Assembly (NCBI GenBank): GCA_016210245.1
Contig: JACQUR010000547.1
Location: 1-11,254, forward strand
Direction: 5' to 3'
Source: Chloroflexota bacterium
GTDB lineage: Bacteria > Chloroflexota > UBA6077 > JACQUR01
DNA length: 11,254 bases
Part shown: positions 5,614 to 11,254 of the stretch, piece by piece
How the letters are laid out: every line of letters begins with the position of its first letter
Numbering within the stretch: position 1 is the stretch's first letter
The notes under the pieces: generated by a model
The model's database searches: none
Told to the model about the DNA's origin: nothing
The model's input: the letters and a program-made list of their open reading frames with translations, nothing else
Translations under genes and position numbers: made by a program

Positions 5614-7023
5614 TCAGTCGAATCCGCCGCTCGGCAGGGGGCTCGGCTTATCCGCCTCGCCGACGACCGTCGGGCTGGCCGGCTGAGCCGTGCGGGCCAC
5701 CCGCTCCTCGAAGCGCTCGGTCTGCACCAGGGTCTGGAGGGAGCCCAACTGGCTGGGCGCGAACAGCAGCTCGGGCTGCGTGGCCGGGGCCAGGCGCGCG
5801 GCCTCGCCAGCCGGCTGGGGCTGGTCGAGCAGCGGGTTGGCCTTCGCGTTGAGCAGCAGCCAGGCGTAGTTGGTGAAGCCGTAGTGCAGCAGGTTCGCCG
5901 CGTCGACGTAGTAGACGTCGCTGTTGAGAACCACGGCGATGAGCCGATGGCCGCCCTGCGTCGCGCTGGCCGCGATGCACCGCCCGGCCCGGTCCTCGTA
6001 GCCGGTCTTCACGCCGTCCGCGCCAGGGAAGCCATAGAGCAGGCCGTTGATGTTCTGGAAGATCCACTCCACCGGAGGGGCCGGGATGGCGTAGTAGCGC
6101 GTCCCGGCGATCCGAGCCAGGATGGGCACCCGCATGAAGGCGCGGGCGACCTGGGCGACGTCGTAGGCGCTGGAGTAGTGCCCGTCGGCATCCAGGCCGT
6201 TGGGGTTGACGAAGTGGGTGTCGTGGAGGCCGAGCTGCCGAACCTTCTGGTTCATCAGCTCGACGAAGTGGTCGATGGATGCCTGGCCGGAGCTGCCGCC
6301 CAGGTTCTCGGCGATCGCCAGGGCGGCGTCGTTGCCGGACTTGAGGATCAGACCGTAGAGGATCTGCTCCAGGGTGAGGGTGTCGCCGGGGTCGAGGCCG
6401 ATCACCGAGGGCACGGAGTACGAGAGCTTCGTGGCCCGAATCGGCTGCGACAGGGGAGCGCGTTCGACCGCTACCAGCGCGGTGACCATCTTGGTCAGGC
6501 TGGCGATCGCGAGCTGGTCGTGCGGGCTCTTGGCATACAGCACCTCGCCCGTCTCGGCGTCGAGCAGGACTGCGGCCCTGGCGGCAAGCTCGGGCGGGCG
6601 CAACTGCTGCAGGCTGCGCGGCTCCTGCTCTTCGAGCGGGATCGGCTGGGGCGTGGGCTCGGGGGTGGGCTGCTGGGCCAGGGCCGGCAGCGCGTTGCCA
6701 AGGCCGAGCACCAGGGCCAGCACGAGTCCCAGCAGTCGCGGGGCTACCGCCCGGTGGGGTGCGCCCACTCTGGAGGTTGCCGCCCTGAAGGGCGGACCTG
6801 GTGGCCGAGGCCCGCCCTTCAGGGCGGCAGCTCCACCAATCGGGGGGCGTGCCACCACCTCCGGTTCCTGCGCCCGTGGCCGAGGTCCGCCCTTCAGGGC
6901 GGCGGCCCCGCCAATCGGGGGGCGTGCCACCACCTCCGGTTCCTCCGTCCGTGGCCGAGGTCCGCCCTTCAGGGCGGCAGCTCCACCAACCAGCCCCCCT
7001 GGCCGAGGTCCAGCGACGTTCAT
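5614..7023 (-). CDS. dacA: D-alanyl-D-alanine carboxypeptidase (peptidase S11, DacA type) with a repeat-bearing N-terminal extension
   Basis: This exported penicillin-binding-type carboxypeptidase trims peptidoglycan stem peptides. The active-site motifs are complete: SLTK (Ser175, Lys178), SGN (229-231) and KTG (339-341). A hydrophobic signal segment (about 97-117, LLGLVLALVLGLGNALPALAQ) and a Pro/Glu/Gln linker precede the catalytic domain. There is no obvious C-terminal membrane anchor. The start is ambiguous. ATG 7023 overlaps the yraN stop as ATGA, giving 469 aa, but puts about 96 residues, including 2.5 copies of a 25-residue repeat (GGAAALKGGPRPR...VVARPPI), ahead of the signal. GTG 6768 would give a normal short n-region (VGAPHRAVAPRLL) but shows no ribosome site. 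Function is confident; the N-terminus is not. Confidence 0.9.
   Translation of the reverse strand: MNVAGPRPGGLVGGAAALKGGPRPRTEEPEVVARPPIGGAAALKGGPRPRAQEPEVVARPPIGGAAALKGGPRPPGPPFRAATSRVGAPHRAVAPRLLGLVLALVLGLGNALPALAQQPTPEPTPQPIPLEEQEPRSLQQLRPPELAARAAVLLDAETGEVLYAKSPHDQLAIASLTKMVTALVAVERAPLSQPIRATKLSYSVPSVIGLDPGDTLTLEQILYGLILKSGNDAALAIAENLGGSSGQASIDHFVELMNQKVRQLGLHDTHFVNPNGLDADGHYSSAYDVAQVARAFMRVPILARIAGTRYYAIPAPPVEWIFQNINGLLYGFPGADGVKTGYEDRAGRCIAASATQGGHRLIAVVLNSDVYYVDAANLLHYGFTNYAWLLLNAKANPLLDQPQPAGEAARLAPATQPELLFAPSQLGSLQTLVQTERFEERVARTAQPASPTVVGEADKPSPLPSGGFD
6778..6829. repeat. 18-bp inverted repeat at the border of the 75-bp tandem array
   Basis: Arms 6778-6795 and 6812-6829 are exact reverse complements around a 16-nt loop. 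Each arm contains the near-palindromic CCGCCCT-AGGGCGG core found in every 75-bp unit. The left arm lies just outside the tandem array on the signal-peptide side of dacA. It may be the original insertion edge of the repeat. Confidence 0.75.
6801..6990. repeat. 75-bp tandem repeat, about 2.5 copies, in frame within dacA
   Basis: Copies are 6801-6875, 6876-6950 and a partial 6951-6990, nearly identical. Each begins GTGGCCGAGG and carries the palindrome CCGCCCTTCAGGGCGG. The unit is exactly 25 codons, so the dacA frame survives repeat gain or loss. A reverse-complement half copy at 6778-6795 pairs with 6812-6829 to make an 18-bp stem. The translated unit is low-complexity Pro/Arg/Gly/Ala, unlike a selected protein domain. 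Confidence 0.9.
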
Positions 7024-7391
7024 TGCCCCGTCACCGCGTTGGGGATGTGGACGAGGCTGGCCACCCGGCCGTTGCGGTCCACCTCCACGGCTACTACGTC
7101 GATCCGCCACGGCACCTCCCCATCGCTCTGCTCCACCAGGTAGGCCTCGGCCAGCCGAACCAGGCGCGCCGCCTTGGCGGTGGAGATCGCCTCCAGCGGG
7201 CCAACCGCCGCGCCGCTCGCGCGCGTCTTGACCTCCACGAACACGAACACCTCCCCCGCGCGACAGACCAGGTCCAGTTCGCCATAGCGCGTGCGCACGT
7301 TCTGCGCCAGGGTGCGCAGCCCGTGCGACTCCAGGTACCGCCGCGCGGCCGCTTCGCCCAGGCGTCCCAGGTCCCGCCCGCCGGGCCTCAC
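7020..7391 (-). CDS. yraN: YraN/UPF0102 family protein (PD-(D/E)xK endonuclease-like fold)
   Basis: This small protein of about 123 aa has the full UPF0102 signature. LGRLGEAAARRYLESHG comes first, then RYGELDLVCRAGEVFVFVEVKTR with the nuclease-like residues E38, D40, E53 and K55, and later AEAYLVE and WRIDVVAV. The family has a restriction-endonuclease-like fold and is conserved, but its cellular role is poorly defined. The GTG at 7391 gives a family-typical length; the frame is open to 7643, but the extra residues are low-complexity. The stop overlaps the dacA ATG as ATGA. It is the first recognisable gene of the minus-strand operon, so the promoter should lie in 7392-7670. Confidence 0.88.
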   Translation of the reverse strand: MRPGGRDLGRLGEAAARRYLESHGLRTLAQNVRTRYGELDLVCRAGEVFVFVEVKTRASGAAVGPLEAISTAKAARLVRLAEAYLVEQSDGEVPWRIDVVAVEVDRNGRVASLVHIPNAVTGQ

Positions 7392-7468
7392 CGTGGACCG
7401 GCCAGGAGCCGCGGGTGAACCGAAGCACACCGGCCTCGCTCTGCTACGCAGACTGCATGCCGAGGCCG

Positions 7469-7555
7469 CGGCACGCGCCTGGCTGGATCGCGGCCAGCCG
7501 TTCCCAGGGATGGAGTCTGCGCGCTCCCAGCATGCTCCCAGCCGGGCGCGTGCCG
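7469..7555. repeat. Imperfect 18-bp inverted repeat in the divergent promoter region
   Basis: Arms 7469-7486 and 7538-7555 are complementary at 17 of 18 positions; the single mismatch (7480/7544) would be a T-G pair. The 51-nt interior holds a small hairpin, GGCTGG 7481-7486 with CCAGCC 7494-7499. It may be a large cruciform or regulator site, or an aged copy of a palindromic repeat. Confidence 0.6.
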
Positions 7556-7671
7556 GGCAGGGTTGGGGTCGCCGAAGATGGGCAGGCGGGAGGACATAAC
7601 AGCACACCTCGCCGACTCGTTGTAGGTGGTGGTGAAGCCACAATGGGTCGAGCCCGGCCGCAGGGTTGGCC

Positions 7672-7677
7672 TATTAT
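7672..7677 (+). promoter_or_regulatory. Possible -10 element (TATTAT) for the sialidase-like gene
   Basis: TATTAT stands out in GC-rich surroundings and lies 35 nt before the ATG at 7713, implying a leader of about 30 nt. No recognisable -35 is present at standard spacing. Confidence 0.35.
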
Positions 7678-7712
7678 CGCGTTTCGCTGCTCGAAAACGT
7701 AAGGAGGCGTCG

Positions 7713-9191
7713 ATGCCGTCGTTCCCCCCCCGCTCCAGCCAACCCGCTCGCGTCCTCACGGCGCTGGCCCTGGCGCTGGCGCTGGCGCTGACCTCGGCCC
7801 TGGTGGCGCTGGCCGCCACGCTTACCCAGGTCAGCACGGACCCGTACACCAACACCACCAGCCAGCACAGGACGGAGGTCGAGCCGGACACGTTCTCCTT
7901 CGGTACCACTATCGTCTCGGCCTTCCAGGTCGGCCGCTTCACCGATGGCGGCTCCACCAACGTCGGTTGGGCGACCTCCACCAACGGCGGTGGGACCTGG
8001 GCCAACGGCTTCCTGCCCGGCCTGACCACGGCCCAGGGCGGGACCTACGCCCGCGCCAGCGACCCATCCGTGGCCTATGACGCCGCCCACAACGTGTGGC
8101 TGATCTCCTCGCTGGCGTTGGCAGCAAGCCCATCGGTCAGTGGCGTGGCCGTGGTGGCCAGCCGCTCGACCAACGGCGGGACCACGTGGGGCAACCCGGT
8201 GATCGTCGCGACCGGCGGCGACCTGGACAAGAACTGGGTCGCGTGCGACAACACCTCCACCAGCCCCTTCTACGGCCACTGCTACGTGCAGTGGGACGAC
8301 CACGGCGCGGGCAACTTGATCCAGATGAGCACGTCCACGGATGGGGGACTCACCTGGGGCGCGGCCAGGAAGACGGCCAACAACGCCACTGGCCTGGGCG
8401 GCCAGCCGGTGGTGCAGTCCAATGGCACCGTGATCGTGCCCATCGCCAACGCCTTCGAGACGGCCATCCTGGCCTTCCGGTCCACGGACGGCGGCGCCAG
8501 TTGGAGCAGCACGGCCACGATCGCCCAGGTGAGGGATCACACCGTGGCCGGCGGTCTGCGCGCGGGCCCGCTGCCCTCAGCCGAGATCGACGCCTCGGGC
8601 AAGGTGTACGTGGTCTGGCAGGACTGCCGCTTCCGCCGCGGCTGCAAGTCGAACGACATCGTCCTGAGCACCTCCACCGACGGTCTCGCCTGGTCGTCGG
8701 TGGTCCGCGTCCCAATCGACGGGCTGCAAAGCGGGGTGGACCACTTCATCCCCGGGCTCGGGGTCGACCGGTCGACCTCGGGCAGCAACGCCCACCTGGG
8801 GCTGACCTACTACTACTACCCCAGGTCGACCTGCGGCATCTCCACCTGCCAGCTCTCGGTCGGCTTCGTCTCGTCTGCAGATGGCGGGAGCCACTGGACC
8901 CCGAGCACGCAACTGGCCGGGCCGATGGCGCTGAGCTGGCTGCCGGACACTACCCAGGGGCGCATGGTGGGCGACTACATCTCAACCTCATTCGCAGGCG
9001 GCACGGCCCACCCGGTGATCGCGGTCGCCAGCACGCCGACGGGCACCACCTTCAACGAGGCCATGAACGCGCCCGCGAGCGGCCTGTCTGTCGTCTCGGG
9101 CAGCGTGGTGGTCACGCCGAGCGGTGAGCACCCGGTCGCCGGCGCAGCCTCCGATCACGCGGCCCCGGCCGCCCCGCTCACTCGGCGCTAG
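7713..9191 (+). CDS. Secreted sialidase-like protein with six Asp-box (BNR) repeats
   Basis: This 492-aa protein is probably exported and folds as a six-bladed beta-propeller. A signal peptide (about residues 1-35) has Arg13 before an Ala/Leu-rich stretch ending ALVALAA. Asp-boxes (S-x-D/N-x-G-x-x-W) occur at STNGGGTW 89-96, STNGGTTW 152-159, STDGGLTW 208-215, STDGGASW 257-264, a short STDGLAW 321-327, and SADGGSHW 388-395. Cys pairs (178/190, 305/311, 374/379) fit an extracellular location. The start is ATG 7713 with a strong AAGGAGG at 7701-7707; the frame is open upstream to 7626 but without such a site. A FRIP-type motif and arginine triad of true sialidases are not evident, so glycosidase activity is uncertain. 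Sialidase, other BNR glycosidase or binding propeller are all possible. Confidence 0.82.
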   Translation: MPSFPPRSSQPARVLTALALALALALTSALVALAATLTQVSTDPYTNTTSQHRTEVEPDTFSFGTTIVSAFQVGRFTDGGSTNVGWATSTNGGGTWANGFLPGLTTAQGGTYARASDPSVAYDAAHNVWLISSLALAASPSVSGVAVVASRSTNGGTTWGNPVIVATGGDLDKNWVACDNTSTSPFYGHCYVQWDDHGAGNLIQMSTSTDGGLTWGAARKTANNATGLGGQPVVQSNGTVIVPIANAFETAILAFRSTDGGASWSSTATIAQVRDHTVAGGLRAGPLPSAEIDASGKVYVVWQDCRFRRGCKSNDIVLSTSTDGLAWSSVVRVPIDGLQSGVDHFIPGLGVDRSTSGSNAHLGLTYYYYPRSTCGISTCQLSVGFVSSADGGSHWTPSTQLAGPMALSWLPDTTQGRMVGDYISTSFAGGTAHPVIAVASTPTGTTFNEAMNAPASGLSVVSGSVVVTPSGEHPVAGAASDHAAPAAPLTRR

Positions 9192-9197
9192 CTGAAG

Positions 9198-9252
9198 CTG
9201 GGAACGGATTCCACGGATGGAGCGGGGCTCCATCCGTGGAATCCGTTCCCAG
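9198..9252. repeat. 26-bp perfect inverted repeat with GGG triloop after the sialidase-like gene
   Basis: Arms 9198-9223 and 9227-9252 are exact reverse complements with only GGG between them. It starts 6 nt after the TAG of the sialidase-like gene and lies 62 nt before the MFS start. No T-tract follows. Its build (long perfect stem, 3-nt loop, directly after a stop) matches the 861-925 hairpin although the sequence differs. Confidence 0.9.
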
Positions 9253-9264
9253 AACCCGTCGACA

Positions 9265-9277
9265 GGAATCCGTTCCC
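9265..9277 (+). promoter_or_regulatory. Third copy of the 13-mer GGAATCCGTTCCC, at the -35 region of the MFS gene
   Basis: This 13-mer repeats 9238-9250 exactly (27 bp apart, start to start), and 9200-9212 is its inverted copy. The core GGAA-TCCG-TTCC is itself a palindrome, as expected for a dimeric repressor site. It covers the place where the -35 of the MFS promoter would be. An operator role is inferred; no regulator is encoded nearby. Confidence 0.4.
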
Positions 9278-9291
9278 TCCCCCCGGCTCGG

Positions 9292-9297
9292 TACAAT
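9292..9297 (+). promoter_or_regulatory. Probable -10 element (TACAAT) for the MFS gene
   Basis: TACAAT lies 17 nt before the GTG start, which would give a very short leader of about 11 nt holding just the ribosome site. No clear -35 is seen; the region 17 nt upstream falls within the 13-mer box at 9265-9277. Confidence 0.4.
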
Positions 9298-9314
9298 GCT
9301 CTGGGGAGGGAACC

Positions 9315-10607
9315 GTGGCTGGCTTCCAGGGCGCAGGAACAGCAGCAGCAGCAGCGGGGCGCGCGTCGGCTGCCTTCGCGGCGGCGCACCTGTGGCGCAA
9401 CGCCCTCGCCCTGGGCGCCGACAATGCGCTCTACCTCGGCGGCGCTGGCTTCGTCTCCCTCGCCACGGTCCTGCCGGCCTTCGCCGAGCGGCTCGGCGCC
9501 TCCAACCTCGCCCTGGGCGCGCTGCCTGCCGTGATGACGCTCGGCTGGTTCGTGCCGGGCGTCTTCACCGCCAGCCACGTCGAGGGGCTCGCGCGCAAGC
9601 TGCCCTTCGTCTTGAAGTACACGGTGTTCGAGCGGCTCCCGCTGCTCCTGATCGCGCTGCTGACCCTCGCCCTCGCGGCCAGCCAGCCGGCGCTGGTGCT
9701 GGCTGCCCTGCTGGCGCTGCTCCTGCTGTGGTCCACGGCGAGCGGAGTGGTGTTTCCTGCCTGGTTGGACCTCATCGGCCGCGTCATCCCCGGGCACCTG
9801 CGCGGCCGGTTCTTCGCGCTGAGCAGCGCAGCAGGAGGAGCGCTGGGGATCGGCGCGGCGGCCGCCGCCAGCTCCTTGCTGGCAGCCTACCCCTTCCCGC
9901 TCAACTACGCGCTGTGCTTTGGCGCCAGCTTCGCCCTCATGGTGGTCTCGTTCGTGGCCCTGGCCCTGGTGCGCGAGCCCAGCGTGCCGCCGGCCGCCCC
10001 AGCGCCACCGGTGGCGGTCTACCTGCGCCGCCTGCCGGCGGTGCTGGCCGGCCATCCAAACTTCGCTCGCTACCTCGCCGGGCGCGGGCTGGGCTTTGCC
10101 GGCCTCACCATGGGCGCCGGCTTCTACACCGTGTACGCGCTCAAGGCGCTCGGCGCCTCCGAGCTCCACGTGGGTCTGTTCACCCTCACCCTGGTGGCGT
10201 GCGAGGCCGGCGCCACGCTTGGCCTGGGCCTGGTGGCCGATCGGGCAGGGCACAAGCTGGTCGTGGCGCTGAGCAGCCTGAGCGCCCTGGCGGCGAGCCT
10301 GCTGGCCCTCCTGGCCACTAACGCCAGCGGGTTCGCTGTGGTCTTCGTCCTCCTGGGCATGGCCCGAGCCGGGGTGGGGGTTTCCAGCTTCGCGATCCTG
10401 CTGGAGTTCGCCTCCGAGCACGACCGGCCGACCTACGCGGGGCTGGGCAGCCTGGCCATGGTGCCCTTCGCCCTGGCCGCGCCGCTGCTGGGCGGGTGGC
10501 TGGCCGATGGCGCTGGCTACAGCGCCGTCTTCGCGCTCGCCGCAACGCTCAGCGCCGTGAGCACCCTCCTGCTGGCCTTCGGCGTCCGCGACCCGCGCAC
10601 GGCGTGA
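9315..10607 (+). CDS. Major facilitator superfamily (MFS) transporter
   Basis: This 430-aa inner-membrane protein has about 12 predicted helices in two halves (roughly residues 30-220 and 250-422), split by a Pro/Ala-rich central loop (about 221-235). GLVADRAGHK (305-314) resembles the MFS loop motif GxxxDRxGxK in the second half; PGHLRGRFFALSSAAGG (159-175) is the matching cytoplasmic region in the first. The substrate cannot be deduced; drug or metabolite efflux is possible. GTG 9315 follows a strong GGGGAGGG at 9303-9310. The N-terminus is Ala-rich, partly from an (AGC)5 run at 9341-9355. It may be expressed from its own promoter just upstream, next to three 13-mer boxes. The end is convergent with the PIN gene, with only 19 nt between. 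Confidence 0.9.
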   Translation: MAGFQGAGTAAAAAGRASAAFAAAHLWRNALALGADNALYLGGAGFVSLATVLPAFAERLGASNLALGALPAVMTLGWFVPGVFTASHVEGLARKLPFVLKYTVFERLPLLLIALLTLALAASQPALVLAALLALLLLWSTASGVVFPAWLDLIGRVIPGHLRGRFFALSSAAGGALGIGAAAAASSLLAAYPFPLNYALCFGASFALMVVSFVALALVREPSVPPAAPAPPVAVYLRRLPAVLAGHPNFARYLAGRGLGFAGLTMGAGFYTVYALKALGASELHVGLFTLTLVACEAGATLGLGLVADRAGHKLVVALSSLSALAASLLALLATNASGFAVVFVLLGMARAGVGVSSFAILLEFASEHDRPTYAGLGSLAMVPFALAAPLLGGWLADGAGYSAVFALAATLSAVSTLLLAFGVRDPRTA

Positions 10608-10626
10608 TGCAGCGATCGAGATGCTC

Positions 10627-11115
10627 TCAGTTGCTCCGCGCGCGCCCGAGGTAGGCAGCGATCGCGGCGGGGGCCTCGGGGTAGGCCCGGTAGAGTGCTT
10701 CCAGGAACGGGGCGCTGCTCAGGATCAGGATGCCATTGCGAACCTCGCCGAGAGGGAAGTCCCGTCGGTTATCAGTCACCAGAGTGCCCGGGACGCCAGC
10801 GGCGATGGCCGTCTGTACGATCGGGCGGTCGTCGTCGTCACTCAACCAGACGAGGTCGGCACCGGCGGCGGAGAGGTAGTCGACCAGGGTAAGGACCCGG
10901 GCGAGAGTGGCCACCTGGGCGTTCACTTTGGCGCGCGACCGCTCCAGGCGGGCCTTCACGTCCGTCTGGCTCGCCAGCTCTCTGGTCGCGCGCAGGGCGA
11001 TCCACTCGGTGCGCACCCGGGCGAACTCCGCCGCGATCCAGACGCTCCAGTAGCCACGGAAGTAGCCAAGGTCGGCGGCAGCCAGGAACTCCTGGTTCCT
11101 GACACCCAGGAGCAC
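10627..11115 (-). CDS. PIN-domain ribonuclease (VapC-like) with an abnormal or missing start
   Basis: This is a PIN-type RNase, usually the toxin of a toxin-antitoxin pair. Acidic residues are visible at Glu30 (WIAAEFARV), the SDDDDRP cluster (92-98) and Asp115/Asp119 (LVTDNRRDF), counted from GTG 11115. The usual first strand with the first catalytic Asp, VTLDTGVLL, is encoded upstream of that GTG (about 11110-11133). In that frame no ATG, GTG, TTG or CTG occurs between GTG 11115 and the stop at 11164-11166. So either translation begins at a non-standard codon (for example ATA 11155-11157), or the product lacks the first Asp, or the gene is damaged. The C-terminal part is full and ends normally. 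The domain is confident; function as a toxin is doubtful. Confidence 0.75.
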   Translation of the reverse strand: MLLGVRNQEFLAAADLGYFRGYWSVWIAAEFARVRTEWIALRATRELASQTDVKARLERSRAKVNAQVATLARVLTLVDYLSAAGADLVWLSDDDDRPIVQTAIAAGVPGTLVTDNRRDFPLGEVRNGILILSSAPFLEALYRAYPEAPAAIAAYLGRARSN

Positions 11116-11137
11116 GCCCGTGTCAAGGGTGACTCGC

Positions 11138-11167
11138 TCAAACTGATGTTTTGATATAAGCGGTCAC
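11138..11167 (-). pseudogene. Possible N-terminal stub of a second PIN gene
   Basis: GTG at 11167-11165 overlaps the upstream TGA (11166-11164) as GTGA and opens MTAYIKTSV before a TGA at 11140-11138. This resembles the first strand of many PIN toxins (xxAYxDTSV), with Lys where the catalytic Asp should be. It is in a different frame from the adjacent PIN gene, which encodes its own first strand (VTLDTGV) right after. This suggests a truncated first toxin abutting a second. Ten codons are too few for certainty. Confidence 0.3.
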
Positions 11168-11253
11168 GGGGAGAGGCCGTCGCGGGCGAGGATGGCCTCT
11201 CGAGAGCCGAGTGTTGGTGGGAGCACCTTCAGGCGAAGGCCGGAGAGGATGGC
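11164..11253 (-). CDS. C-terminal end of an unidentified ORF, possibly the antitoxin of the PIN locus
   Basis: The minus-strand frame is open from the window edge to TGA at 11166-11164, ending LKVLPPTLGSREAILARDG then LSP-stop. It precedes the PIN-like start with a GTGA overlap, as expected for an antitoxin-toxin operon. Only 29 residues are visible and no family is recognised; the antitoxin idea rests on position alone. Confidence 0.35.
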   Translation of the reverse strand, partial: AILSGLRLKVLPPTLGSREAILARDGLSP

Positions 11254-11254
11254 C

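Larger units (their letters stand above)
7392..7712. other. Divergent intergenic region between yraN and the sialidase-like gene
   Basis: This 320-nt region should hold both the promoter of the minus-strand operon and that of the plus-strand sialidase-like gene. It contains an imperfect 18-bp inverted repeat (7469-7486 with 7538-7555), a small GGCTGG...CCAGCC hairpin, and an AT-richer end near 7670 with TATTAT. No convincing small gene is seen; open frames here are low-complexity. Confidence 0.55.

Noticed and set aside
6801..6990. Regular repeats considered as a CRISPR array
   Set aside because: The 75-bp units are directly adjacent, with no unique spacers, and are in frame with dacA; this is a tandem repeat.
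4846..7143. 765-codon open frame on the plus strand
   Set aside because: It is antisense to rluB, dacA and the end of yraN and has no domain features; long shadow frames are common at this GC content.
7619..7643. TTGTGG and TACAAC on the minus strand as a yraN operon promoter
   Set aside because: The spacing between the two elements is 13 nt, too short for a standard promoter; no better candidate was seen, so none is annotated.
9341..9355. (AGC)5 run at the 5' end of the MFS gene as a phase-variable tract
   Set aside because: Trinucleotide changes keep the frame and five units is short; it only lengthens an Ala-rich N-terminus.
8988..10421. 477-codon minus-strand frame opposite the sialidase-like end and the MFS gene
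   Set aside because: Highly charged low-complexity sequence antisense to a clear 12-helix transporter.
11139..11141. TTG as a start for the PIN gene
   Set aside because: It is out of frame with the PIN domain and opens an unrelated shadow frame.

Overview
The window is high-GC bacterial DNA with tightly packed genes. The gene content (UbiD-type decarboxylase, secreted BNR-repeat sialidase-like protein, a yraN/dacA/rluB/cmk-type housekeeping cluster, PIN-type toxin-antitoxin loci) would fit a member of the Chloroflexota or another high-GC lineage. This placement is inference; no rRNA or marker gene settles it.

Positions 1-2876 (+ strand) hold three catabolic or transport genes: the C-terminal part of a UbiD-family decarboxylase entering from the left edge, a TauB/SsuB-type ABC transporter ATPase, and a D-isomer-specific 2-hydroxyacid dehydrogenase. 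A perfect 31-bp hairpin separates the first two, and a tiny ORF overlaps the ATPase start as ATGA. The permease and binding protein for the ATPase are not in the window. Positions 2877-3308 hold a GC-rich hairpin, the orphan C-terminal end of a membrane protein, and a probable promoter.

Positions 3309-3873 (+) hold a DUF433/DUF5615 toxin-antitoxin-like pair overlapping by ATGA. The DUF5615 (PIN-like) gene appears broken: its conserved part stops exactly where a nested palindromic repeat begins.

Positions 3904-7391 (- strand) form a compact operon read right to left: yraN, dacA, rluB-type pseudouridine synthase, cmk, and a small three-helix membrane protein. Junctions are ATGA, 3 nt, a 23-nt overlap and GTGA. 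The DacA-type carboxypeptidase has an unusual N-terminus: a 75-bp tandem repeat (25 codons, in frame) lies between its ATGA-coupled start and its signal peptide.

Positions 7713-10607 (+) hold a secreted six-Asp-box protein and a 12-helix MFS transporter. Between them is a 26-bp perfect hairpin plus an extra copy of part of its arm, placed like operators at the MFS promoter. At the right edge (-) lies a PIN-domain gene with no standard start codon upstream of its first catalytic Asp. It is preceded by what looks like the N-terminal stub of a second PIN gene and the end of another ORF.

The most unusual theme is a set of long, perfect or near-perfect inverted repeats at gene ends and junctions, without T-tracts, several coinciding with truncated or rearranged genes.
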